A DNA stretch of 64,000 nucleotides from positions 62,001 through 126,000 of IMG/VR virus record IMGVR_UViG_3300032322_001765; one strand, 5' to 3'. The position numbers were made by a program, and so were the translations under genes. The stretch comes from a virus. Shown one piece after another: positions 36,697 to 45,234 of the stretch (within the stretch, counting starts at the first letter, position 1; every line of letters begins with the position of its first letter). The notes beneath the pieces are model-generated. The model ran no database searches, was not told where the DNA came from, and was given only the letters and a program-made list of their open reading frames with translations.

Positions 36697-39600
36697 ATGG
36701 CAATTACATTATTACAACCGTTTAATTTAGATACAGCAGGTAATTACACTTTCAATACCTTAACGGCTAACATTAAAACGGATAATTTAATGTATGCTAA
36801 TGGTAGTCCATACGTATTTTCAGGTAATCCTGCAGGTACTAATACACAAGTTCAATTTAACGATGCTAATAGTTTTGGTGCTAGTGCAGCGTTTACGTTT
36901 AATAAATCATCAAACGTATTAACAATATCAGGTAATTTAACAAGTACTAATGCTAATTTAGGTAACTTAGTTACAGCTAACTTTGTTACAGGTACATTAA
37001 CAACAGGTGCTCAACCTAATATTACAAGTACAGGTACACTATCAAGTTTAACTGTTACTGGATTAGTTATTGCAACAGCAAATGGTGTTAAAACTGCAAA
37101 TATCTATGATAGTACAGGTACACTTACTATAGAAACAAAATATGGTAATAGTGCAGGTGACGCTGGTGTTTACGGAAATCTAACAGTTGGTACAAGTGGT
37201 ACTGGCAACATAACAGCATATAACGCTAATTTAGGTAACTTAGTTATTGGTAACTTCTTGCAAGGTACACTAACAACACAAGCACAACCAAACATAACAA
37301 GTGTTGGAACTTTAAGCAGTTTAAGTGTTACGGCTAATGTAAGTGCCGGTAATGTTTTAACAAACAATTTATTATATGCAAATGGAGTTGCATGGAGTTT
37401 TGGAAGCACGTATTCAAACACAAATGTTGCTGCATATCTTCCAACTTATACAGGTAACATTGCAGCTAATTATTTTATAGGAAATGGTGCTACACTAACA
37501 AATTTAACAGGCGGTAACGTAACTGGTCAAGTAGCTAATGCACTAATAGCCGGTACTGTTTATACTAATGCACAACCTAATATTACTTCAGTTGGTACAT
37601 TAGCAAGTCTAACTGTGAGTGGTAATGCTAACGTTTCTACAAATTTAAATGTTACAGGTAATGCATTGGTTAGTGGTAATTTAACTGTTCAAGGTAACAC
37701 AAATTATATAAACGTTGATACACTGGTTGTTGAAGATCCAATTATTGAATTAGGTGGAGGCCCAAATGGTGCACCACTAACAACTAATGACGGCAAAGAT
37801 AGAGGCACACTACTACATTATTATACAACTGCACCCGTTGATGCATTTATGGGTTGGGATAATAGTAATGGCGAGTTTGCGTTTGGTAGCAATGTAAGCC
37901 TGAGTAGCGAAGTCGTTACATTTAATAGTTTTGGTAATGTACGTGCAAGTTATTTTATAGGAAACGGTAGTCAATTAACTGGTGTCGTTGGTAGCGCAAA
38001 CTATTCTACATTTGCTGGTACAGTATTAACCAATGCACAACCTAATATTACAAGTGTTGGTACACTTGCAAGCCTTACCGTAACCGGTAATTTAACCGCC
38101 GGTAATGCCAATTTAGGTAATTTAGTTATTGCTAATTTCTTCTCAGGTAACGGAAGTTTATTGACTTCAATTACCGGTGGCAATGTAAGTGGTCAAGTAG
38201 GTAACGCATTAATAGCGGGAACAGTTTACACAAATGCGCAACCTAATATTACAAGCGTAGGAACGTTAAGTAGTTTAACCGTTACAGCAAACATTAGTTC
38301 AGGTAATGCGAACTTAGGTAATTTAGTTACATCTAATTATTTTGTTGGTGATGGCTCATTATTAAGTTCTATCGCTGCTGGTAATATTACTGGTCAAGTT
38401 GCAAATGCGTTAATAGCTGGCACTGTTTATACTAACGCACAGCCTAACATTACTAGTGTTGGAACATTAACTAGCACTACATTAGCAGCTAATAGTAATA
38501 TTACAATGAGTGGTAGTTTATCTCAGATTAGCGGTGCTAATTTAATAGATGCAACTTATCTAACCGGTACGTTAACAACAGCAGCACAGCCAAACGTTAC
38601 AAGTTTAGGCACGTTAACTGGTTTAACTGTATCAGGCAATTTATCATTTACTGGTGCTAATGCATACTTTTCAAATATTAGTAATGTTAAAATACCAGGT
38701 GGTTCAGCGAACTATGTAATCATTACTGATGGGTCTGGTAATTTAAGTTGGGCAGCACAAACCGGCGGTGGCGGAGGTGGCACACCTGGTGGCAGTAATA
38801 CACAATTACAATTTAACGATGGTGGCAGTTTTGCCGGTACTGCAAACGTTACATATGATAAAACAACAAATACATTAAGTGTCACAGGTAATGCAAGTTT
38901 TACTGGAGCTAATGTAAGTTTAGGTAATATAGCAAATCTTAAGATCACCGGTGGTTCTAATGGTTATTTCCTTAGCACAGATGGTGCAGGTAATTTAAGT
39001 TGGACACAAGAAAGTGTATCAGCACTTAATATAACTGTAGATGACTTTACCGGTAATGGCGTACAGTCTAACTTTACATTAAGCACGACACCAGTCAGCG
39101 AAGATTTCACGATTGTTAGTTTGGCAGGTACATTCCAACCACGCACAACATATACGGTTTCAGGTAATGTAATATCGTTTAGCTCTGCGCCACCAAATAA
39201 TGCTCCAATTGAAGTTACAACATTTGCTGGATATGCAGCTACACCAGCAGTTTATACAACAAGAACATATACAGGTAATGGATCACAAACTGTGTTTACT
39301 GTCACTAGTGGATCTAGTGTTGATAGTTTACTTGTAACAGAAAACGGTGTATTACAAGTACCAACAACTGATTATACAGTAGCAGGTGCGTCACTCACAT
39401 TTACTACAGCACCATCAAGTAATGTAGCAATTCAAGTACGTGAGTTACCAACAAGTTTAGGTGGTGCAGGTGGATTAACATGGAATATTGCAAACGCTAA
39501 CGCAACGATGTCAGCAAGCAACGGGTACTTTGTTGATACATCAGCTGGTGCAAAAACGATGACATTGCCGGCTAGTGCAAGTTTAGGTGATACAATTAGA

Positions 39601-39768
39601 ATTAATGATTTAGCAGGTACATTTGGTAGTAATGCATGTACTATAAACAGAAATGGACATAACATTCAAGGTGTTGCAGATGATTTAGTTGCAAATACGG
39701 CACAGGCTAGCTTTGGTTTAGTGTACAGTAATAGCACATATGGTTGGAAGATATTAGAGGTAGTATAA
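36697..39768 (+). CDS. Beta-repeat tail fibre-like protein (1023 aa)
   Basis: Starts MAITLLQPFNLDTAGNYTFN, the second fibre anchor type, shared with the 637- and 459-aa proteins. It has seven QPN[IV]TS units, an IYDSTGTLTIETKYG unit and one DGKDRGTLLHYYTT module (about residues 325-415). Near 685 is a six-glycine hinge followed by NTQLQFNDGGSFAG. Two tandem FTGNGVQ/YTGNGSQ domains lie at about 780-930. The last 95 residues (YFVDTSAGAKTMTLPASASL through GWKILEVV) are the same domain as in the 153-aa protein. Its stop overlaps the next ATG by one base. Probably a tail fibre; position on the virion is unknown. Confidence 0.72.
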   Translation: MAITLLQPFNLDTAGNYTFNTLTANIKTDNLMYANGSPYVFSGNPAGTNTQVQFNDANSFGASAAFTFNKSSNVLTISGNLTSTNANLGNLVTANFVTGTLTTGAQPNITSTGTLSSLTVTGLVIATANGVKTANIYDSTGTLTIETKYGNSAGDAGVYGNLTVGTSGTGNITAYNANLGNLVIGNFLQGTLTTQAQPNITSVGTLSSLSVTANVSAGNVLTNNLLYANGVAWSFGSTYSNTNVAAYLPTYTGNIAANYFIGNGATLTNLTGGNVTGQVANALIAGTVYTNAQPNITSVGTLASLTVSGNANVSTNLNVTGNALVSGNLTVQGNTNYINVDTLVVEDPIIELGGGPNGAPLTTNDGKDRGTLLHYYTTAPVDAFMGWDNSNGEFAFGSNVSLSSEVVTFNSFGNVRASYFIGNGSQLTGVVGSANYSTFAGTVLTNAQPNITSVGTLASLTVTGNLTAGNANLGNLVIANFFSGNGSLLTSITGGNVSGQVGNALIAGTVYTNAQPNITSVGTLSSLTVTANISSGNANLGNLVTSNYFVGDGSLLSSIAAGNITGQVANALIAGTVYTNAQPNITSVGTLTSTTLAANSNITMSGSLSQISGANLIDATYLTGTLTTAAQPNVTSLGTLTGLTVSGNLSFTGANAYFSNISNVKIPGGSANYVIITDGSGNLSWAAQTGGGGGGTPGGSNTQLQFNDGGSFAGTANVTYDKTTNTLSVTGNASFTGANVSLGNIANLKITGGSNGYFLSTDGAGNLSWTQESVSALNITVDDFTGNGVQSNFTLSTTPVSEDFTIVSLAGTFQPRTTYTVSGNVISFSSAPPNNAPIEVTTFAGYAATPAVYTTRTYTGNGSQTVFTVTSGSSVDSLLVTENGVLQVPTTDYTVAGASLTFTTAPSSNVAIQVRELPTSLGGAGGLTWNIANANATMSASNGYFVDTSAGAKTMTLPASASLGDTIRINDLAGTFGSNACTINRNGHNIQGVADDLVANTAQASFGLVYSNSTYGWKILEVV

Positions 39769-41099
39769 TGCCACAGAATTTAAAAAGTTTAGTTACACAA
39801 TCATTATATCCTAAAATTACAACAGTCACTACCGAAAGTGCTACTGCTGTTATACCAGCCGGCGGCGAAACAGTTACAGTTACAGGTAGTGGTTTTTTAA
39901 GTGGTGCAGTTGTTTGGATAAACAATAGCAATGTATCTACCACATTTACTAGCTCAACAACGTTAACTTTTACTTCTCCTGCACAAAGTGCTGGATTTTA
40001 TCAATTATTTGTATATAACACCGATGGGTCAGTTGCTACTAAACCAGGTGGATTAATTTATAATGCAGCTCCTGTTTGGTCAACTGCAAGTGGAGCGTTA
40101 CTTCCTCTTGTAACTAATGTTGCATATAGTACAACTTTAGTTGCTACAAGCGGAACAATAACATATTCAATAACTTCAGGAAGTTTGCCTTCAGGAATTT
40201 CATTAAATTCTAGTACTGGAGTAATATCGGGCACCTCTTCAGTCACTACCGGTACTTTTAGTTTTACTGTTGCGGCGACTAATGAATACAATCAAGTTAC
40301 AACAAGAAATTTTAGCATCACAGTATCAGCATTAATAGTAGAAACATTATTAGTAGCTGGTGGTGGAGCCGGCTCCGGTGGCGGCGGTGGAGCAGGTGGG
40401 TTATTATATTATGGATCTGAAACACCAAAAACACCTAACGGTAGTGCTTTAGGATTACAAACAGGTGTTACATACAGTATTACAGTGGGCGGTGGAGGCA
40501 CAAGTTCAAGTAATGGATCTAATAGTGTAATGTCAGGTACAAACTTTACAACATTAACCGCAGTAGGTGGCGGAGCCGGCGGTGGCGGCTCAAATGGCGG
40601 GAACGGTGGATCAGGAGGTGGTGCTCCGAGAATTATTCCAACTGGCATAGGATTAGGCACGACAGGGCAAGGTAATAACGGTGGAACAGGTGTTGATGCA
40701 AACAATGCTTCAGGTGGCGGTGGTGGAGCCGGCGCGGTTGGTGGTAATGCTGGCGGAGCCGGCGGTAATGGTGGTGCTGGATTAAATTATAGTATATCAG
40801 GATCCTCAGTAGGATACGCTGGTGGAGGAGGTGGTGGTGGTGCTAACGGCGGTGGTTCGGCCGCACAAGGGGGTGGCGCAGGTGCCAGTGGTGGCGCAGC
40901 CTCAGGCACTACAAACACAGGTGGAGGTGGTGGAGGTATTTACACTAATGGTCCGGGTGCCGGTGGTTCCGGAGTAGTAATATTACGATATTCTGACAGT
41001 CTAGCAGCAGCCACTAGTACAACAGGATCTCCAACATACACAGTGACAGGTGGCTACAGAATTTATAGGTTTACCGGCAACGGATCAATAACATTTTAA
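39768..41099 (+). CDS. Hybrid TIG/Ig and glycine-rich protein (443 aa)
   Basis: The frame is open from a TTG at 39744, but the ATG at 39768 (TAATG overlap with the previous stop) gives MPQNLKSLVTQSLYPKITTV, parallel to the PKITTITYP start of the LamG adhesins, so I choose it. Residues of about 12-98 are a TIG-like domain (GGETVTVTGSGFLSGAVVWI). About 103-188 are one He_PIG-like Ig domain (SLPSGISLNSSTGVISGTSS). About 191-408 are a polyglycine region, and the end is TVTGGYRIYRFTGNGSITF. It therefore joins the N-terminal half of the LamG class to the C-terminal half of the Gly-rich class. Probably an adhesin. Confidence 0.75.
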   Translation: MPQNLKSLVTQSLYPKITTVTTESATAVIPAGGETVTVTGSGFLSGAVVWINNSNVSTTFTSSTTLTFTSPAQSAGFYQLFVYNTDGSVATKPGGLIYNAAPVWSTASGALLPLVTNVAYSTTLVATSGTITYSITSGSLPSGISLNSSTGVISGTSSVTTGTFSFTVAATNEYNQVTTRNFSITVSALIVETLLVAGGGAGSGGGGGAGGLLYYGSETPKTPNGSALGLQTGVTYSITVGGGGTSSSNGSNSVMSGTNFTTLTAVGGGAGGGGSNGGNGGSGGGAPRIIPTGIGLGTTGQGNNGGTGVDANNASGGGGGAGAVGGNAGGAGGNGGAGLNYSISGSSVGYAGGGGGGGANGGGSAAQGGGAGASGGAASGTTNTGGGGGGIYTNGPGAGGSGVVILRYSDSLAAATSTTGSPTYTVTGGYRIYRFTGNGSITF

Positions 41100-41114
41100 T
41101 TAAATTGTAATAAC

Positions 41115-44100
41115 ATGACTACAAAAATTTCTAGTGATAACATACAAACAGCAACACTTAATACATTAGGTGGACCTAAAATACAAACGATTACTTATCC
41201 AGGTGATGATACTGCTGCTGATCCAGCCGGCGGGCAAACGATTACATTGACTGGTTCAGGTTTTGAAGCAAGTGCAAGTGTTGTTATTAATACAACAGCA
41301 GTTGGTGTTGTTACAGTCGTAAGTTCTACTACAATTACTTTTACAACTCCGGCATTAAGTGCTGGTAGTTATACTCTTTACGTGATTAATCCAAATGGTG
41401 GAACTGCGATTGCAGTGCCGGGTATACAATATAGTGGTACGCCAACTTGGAGTACTGCTGCTGGTAGTTTGGGTAACGTATACGAAGCTGCTGCAATCAA
41501 TAATACATTAGTTGCTACTGGTGATGCACCCATTACATATAGTTTGTTTAGTGGTACACTTCCACTTACATCAACATTAAACAGTTCTACTGGTGTATTA
41601 AGTGGTACAGCAGATGCAACAGCAAGCCCAACTACATATACATTTACAATTCGTGCGACTGATGCAGAAAGTCAAGATACAAACAGACAATTTAGTTTAA
41701 CAATTAATCCAGACGTAGTTACATGGAATAGTCCTGCAAATAATATCACATATACTAGTAATGTAAATCAGGCTATCTCTAATGTTACAATGAGTGCTAC
41801 AAGTGCTGCAGGGTATGGTATCACATATACAGCTAATAGTTTACCAACTGGTTTAAGCATTAGTGGAGCAAACATTACAGGTACACCAACGGTTGTCGCA
41901 AATAGTAGTTCATTAATTACTGCAACAGCAAGTACATCGAATAGAACTGCAACCAGAACATTTAATTGGGTAGTACAGTTAGGCACTGACCCATATTTTA
42001 ATTTAACTACATTATTATTAAACTCTGAAGCATCTGCAAACGCATGGATAAGTGATAGTAGCACAAATAGTTTTGCAATTACTGTTAACGGTGATACAAG
42101 ACCTGCTGCATTTAGTCCATATGAAACAGTGTATAGTAATCAATTTGATGGCACTGGTGATTATTTAACTGTACCAACTAATGCTGCTTTGGATTTTGGT
42201 ACTGGGGATTTTACAGTTGAACTTTGGTGGTATCCAACTTCATTAGCAGCCGATCATGGATTTTTAGGAGCGACTGTTGGCGCTGGTTACGATTTTGTTT
42301 ATAGAACATCTACCGGTTTTAATATAGCAAGGATTAATGTAGCATTTGACAATACATTTGCTTATACCGCAGTTGTTAATACCTGGTATCATGTAGCGTA
42401 TTCTCGCTCAGGAACTAATTTAAGAGTATTTGTTAATGGTGTACAAATTGGCAGTACCGCTACAAATAGTATTTCGTATGGTACGAATGGAGGCACCGCA
42501 GTTATAGGTGGATCAACAAACGCAGACCGTTTACTAGCAGGATATATGTCTAACATGCGACTAGTCAAAGGCACTGCACTTTACACATCAAACTTTATAC
42601 CATCAACAACACCTTTAACAGCAGTGTCAGGTACAAGTTTATTAACATGTCAAAGTAATAGATTAATTGATAATAGTACAAATAATTTTACACTAACAAG
42701 AAACGGAGATGTAAGTGTACGTAACTTTGGCCCATTTGTAGAAACAGATTTAACAACTGGTAGTGGTTATTTTGATGGCACTGGAGATTGGTTAACGGCA
42801 ACGGCTAATTCTGCGTTTGCATTGGGGTCTGGGAATTTTACTATTGACGGTTGGATATATCCAACAGCATCAAATGGTATGATTATCGACACTAGAAATA
42901 CTAATGGAAGTGCAAGTGGATTCGCAGTAGAAACTGATTCATCTAACCAATTTTTAATTTATACAGATAGTGCTAAACTAACAGCAGGTACAGCACCTTT
43001 AAATATTTGGACTTTTTTTGCTATTGTAAGATCAGGTAGCACTATAACCGTATATGTTAATGGTGTTAGTGCAGGATCTTATTCTAGTTCACAAAATTTT
43101 TCAGATAATGCATTGGTTATTGCTAGTAATGAACCTAAAAATAAATCGTTGACTGGCTATCTAAGTAATGTTCGTATAGTAAAAGGTACAGCAGTTTATA
43201 CCACAACCTTTACCCCACCAACAAGTCCACTAACAGCAATTGCAAATACAAGTTTACTGACATTACAAAACAGATTTGGTGAAAACAATAATCGTTTTGT
43301 TGATACATCCGGTATTAATAATATTATTACACGTAATGGTAATACTACACAAGGTACATTTAGTCCGTTCAGTCAGACCGGTTGGAGTAATTATTTTGAT
43401 GGTAGCAGCACACTGTATTTCGCAGGAACACCTATCTCAACAACACAAACAAATTTTACAATTGAAGCTTGGGTTTATTTAACAGCAGATCCAACATTTG
43501 GTGGCGGCGTAGGTCAGGTGGTAGTCGATGGCGGCGGCTTGGCGGGAGGATCATTTTGGGGCTTCGGTTTAAATACATCAAGAAATATAGTATTCAGATG
43601 GTATGACGGAGCATCCGGTTTTAATTGTACTTCTACTAGTGCAGTTTCTCTCAACCAATGGGCTCACATTGCAGTATCAGTAAGTTCAAATGCAATTAAA
43701 CTATTTATAAATGGTAATTTACAAAGCACTACAGGAACATCTACCTTAACAAATCGTGGAGGTAATCAAGGTAACATTAACGTAGGAAGATACGCTACCT
43801 CAGATGCTTTGTATGGTTATATTTCCAATGCCAGAATTGTTACTGGTGCCGGCCTTTATTCTACCTCATTCACACCAAGCACAACTCCATTAACGACTAC
43901 TGTTCCTTCCGGAACAGTGGCATTTCTTACTGCCCAGTCAAATAGATTTGTCGATACTAGTACAAGTAATAGAACACCTGTTTTAGCTGGATCTACTTCT
44001 GTACAGGCATTTAGTCCATTCGTACCTACTACTGAGTATAGCGCAGCTACAGTGGGGGGTAGTATGTATTTTGATGGTACTGGAGATTATTTAACCGTAG

Positions 44101-45200
44101 CTTCTTCTACTGTATTTGGTTTGGGAACTGAAAATTTTACCTTTGAATGCTGGTTATACCCTACAGCAAATCCTGCAAATGGACCAGGTACTATTTTTGA
44201 TGCTCGTTCGGGAGTAGTAGCTGAAGGTTATGTAATTCGTGCGTTTAATGACAGAACGATTGGAATTTATACGTCTACAAATTCTTATGTTTATTCTACT
44301 GGAACTATTACTTTAAATGCGTGGAATCATATAGCACTAGTTCGAACATCAACGTCTACCAACGGTTTAGCTTTCTATATTAACGGAGCGGCTGCCGGAA
44401 CTGTTACTGTTAGTAGTAATTTGGGAACCTCATGGTCACCATTAATAGGTTACAATAGAGCAGGTTCAGGATTTGAATGGAATGGTTATATAAGTAATTT
44501 AAGACTTATTAAAGGTTCAGCATTCTATACATCCTCATTTTCGGCACCGGTTGCGCCACTAACTACTGTTGGAGCAACATTATTACTTAATGGCACTAAT
44601 AGTGGTATCATTGATTATACTAGCAAAAATAATTTAGAAACAGCTGGTAACGCACAACTATCATATAGTGTAAAAAAGTTTGGCAATGCGAGTATGAGTT
44701 TTGATGGAACGGGAGATTGGCTAATAATACCAAACAGCCAAAATTTTGTATTCGGCTTTGGTAATTGGACAATTGAACTGTGGGTAAGACCAGGAGCAAC
44801 AGGAAGACAGGGGTTTGTAGCATTAGAAAATGCTGCTGGTACAATCGTCCCATGGGAGTTAGGAATAAACAATGGAAACACATTCCGAGTGCTTGTGCAA
44901 ACATCTAGTGGACAGTATATAGTTGATGGAACAACATCTGTATCTACGAACACTTGGTATCACGTTGCAGCCGTAAGAAACGGATCTACAGTCACGCTTT
45001 ATGTGAACGGTACATCAGAGGGAACCCCGGCAAATGTTTCTACCAATGCTTTGGTTTCTGAAACATCTCCTATTTACGTCGGAACTTATAACTATGGATT
45101 TCCGTTGACCGGCTACATAGATGATCTACGTATCACTAAAGGCTATGCACGTTATACAAGTAATTTTACACCACCGACCTCAGCGTTCATTACGTATTAA
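41115..45200 (+). CDS. TIG/Ig-like protein with five LamG domains (1361 aa)
   Basis: Starts MTTKISSDNIQTATLNTLGG. TIG-like domain at about residues 21-108 (GGQTITLTGSGFEASASVVI), two He_PIG-like Ig domains at about 108-285, one fewer than its 1693- and 1720-aa paralogues. LamG-type domains lie at about 334-500, 547-702, 754-922, 976-1142 and 1187-1361, each with the YFDGTGDY and FTxExW pattern and a closing GYISNxRxxKG segment. The last domain ends GYIDDLRITKGYARYTSNFT, matching the last LamG of both paralogues, so the terminal domain is conserved in position while internal ones were lost or gained. Likely glycan-binding adhesin. No clear ribosome site; 15 bases after the 443-aa gene. Confidence 0.78.
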   Translation: MTTKISSDNIQTATLNTLGGPKIQTITYPGDDTAADPAGGQTITLTGSGFEASASVVINTTAVGVVTVVSSTTITFTTPALSAGSYTLYVINPNGGTAIAVPGIQYSGTPTWSTAAGSLGNVYEAAAINNTLVATGDAPITYSLFSGTLPLTSTLNSSTGVLSGTADATASPTTYTFTIRATDAESQDTNRQFSLTINPDVVTWNSPANNITYTSNVNQAISNVTMSATSAAGYGITYTANSLPTGLSISGANITGTPTVVANSSSLITATASTSNRTATRTFNWVVQLGTDPYFNLTTLLLNSEASANAWISDSSTNSFAITVNGDTRPAAFSPYETVYSNQFDGTGDYLTVPTNAALDFGTGDFTVELWWYPTSLAADHGFLGATVGAGYDFVYRTSTGFNIARINVAFDNTFAYTAVVNTWYHVAYSRSGTNLRVFVNGVQIGSTATNSISYGTNGGTAVIGGSTNADRLLAGYMSNMRLVKGTALYTSNFIPSTTPLTAVSGTSLLTCQSNRLIDNSTNNFTLTRNGDVSVRNFGPFVETDLTTGSGYFDGTGDWLTATANSAFALGSGNFTIDGWIYPTASNGMIIDTRNTNGSASGFAVETDSSNQFLIYTDSAKLTAGTAPLNIWTFFAIVRSGSTITVYVNGVSAGSYSSSQNFSDNALVIASNEPKNKSLTGYLSNVRIVKGTAVYTTTFTPPTSPLTAIANTSLLTLQNRFGENNNRFVDTSGINNIITRNGNTTQGTFSPFSQTGWSNYFDGSSTLYFAGTPISTTQTNFTIEAWVYLTADPTFGGGVGQVVVDGGGLAGGSFWGFGLNTSRNIVFRWYDGASGFNCTSTSAVSLNQWAHIAVSVSSNAIKLFINGNLQSTTGTSTLTNRGGNQGNINVGRYATSDALYGYISNARIVTGAGLYSTSFTPSTTPLTTTVPSGTVAFLTAQSNRFVDTSTSNRTPVLAGSTSVQAFSPFVPTTEYSAATVGGSMYFDGTGDYLTVASSTVFGLGTENFTFECWLYPTANPANGPGTIFDARSGVVAEGYVIRAFNDRTIGIYTSTNSYVYSTGTITLNAWNHIALVRTSTSTNGLAFYINGAAAGTVTVSSNLGTSWSPLIGYNRAGSGFEWNGYISNLRLIKGSAFYTSSFSAPVAPLTTVGATLLLNGTNSGIIDYTSKNNLETAGNAQLSYSVKKFGNASMSFDGTGDWLIIPNSQNFVFGFGNWTIELWVRPGATGRQGFVALENAAGTIVPWELGINNGNTFRVLVQTSSGQYIVDGTTSVSTNTWYHVAAVRNGSTVTLYVNGTSEGTPANVSTNALVSETSPIYVGTYNYGFPLTGYIDDLRITKGYARYTSNFTPPTSAFITY
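42675..42724. repeat. 50-bp perfect repeat, copy 2 (LamG linker)
   Basis: Identical to 32187-32236. It lies at the equivalent linker between LamG domains 1 and 2 of the 1361-aa protein. Confidence 0.9.
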
Positions 45201-45208
45201 GTAATAGA

Positions 45209-45215
45209 CTAAATA
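45209..45215 (+). promoter_or_regulatory. Putative late promoter box CTAAATA
   Basis: CTAAATA lies 8 bases after the stop of the LamG gene and 19 bases before the ATG at 45235, within TAATAGACTAAATA. Confidence 0.5.
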
Positions 45216-45234
45216 TTAAAAAGGCATAAAATAA

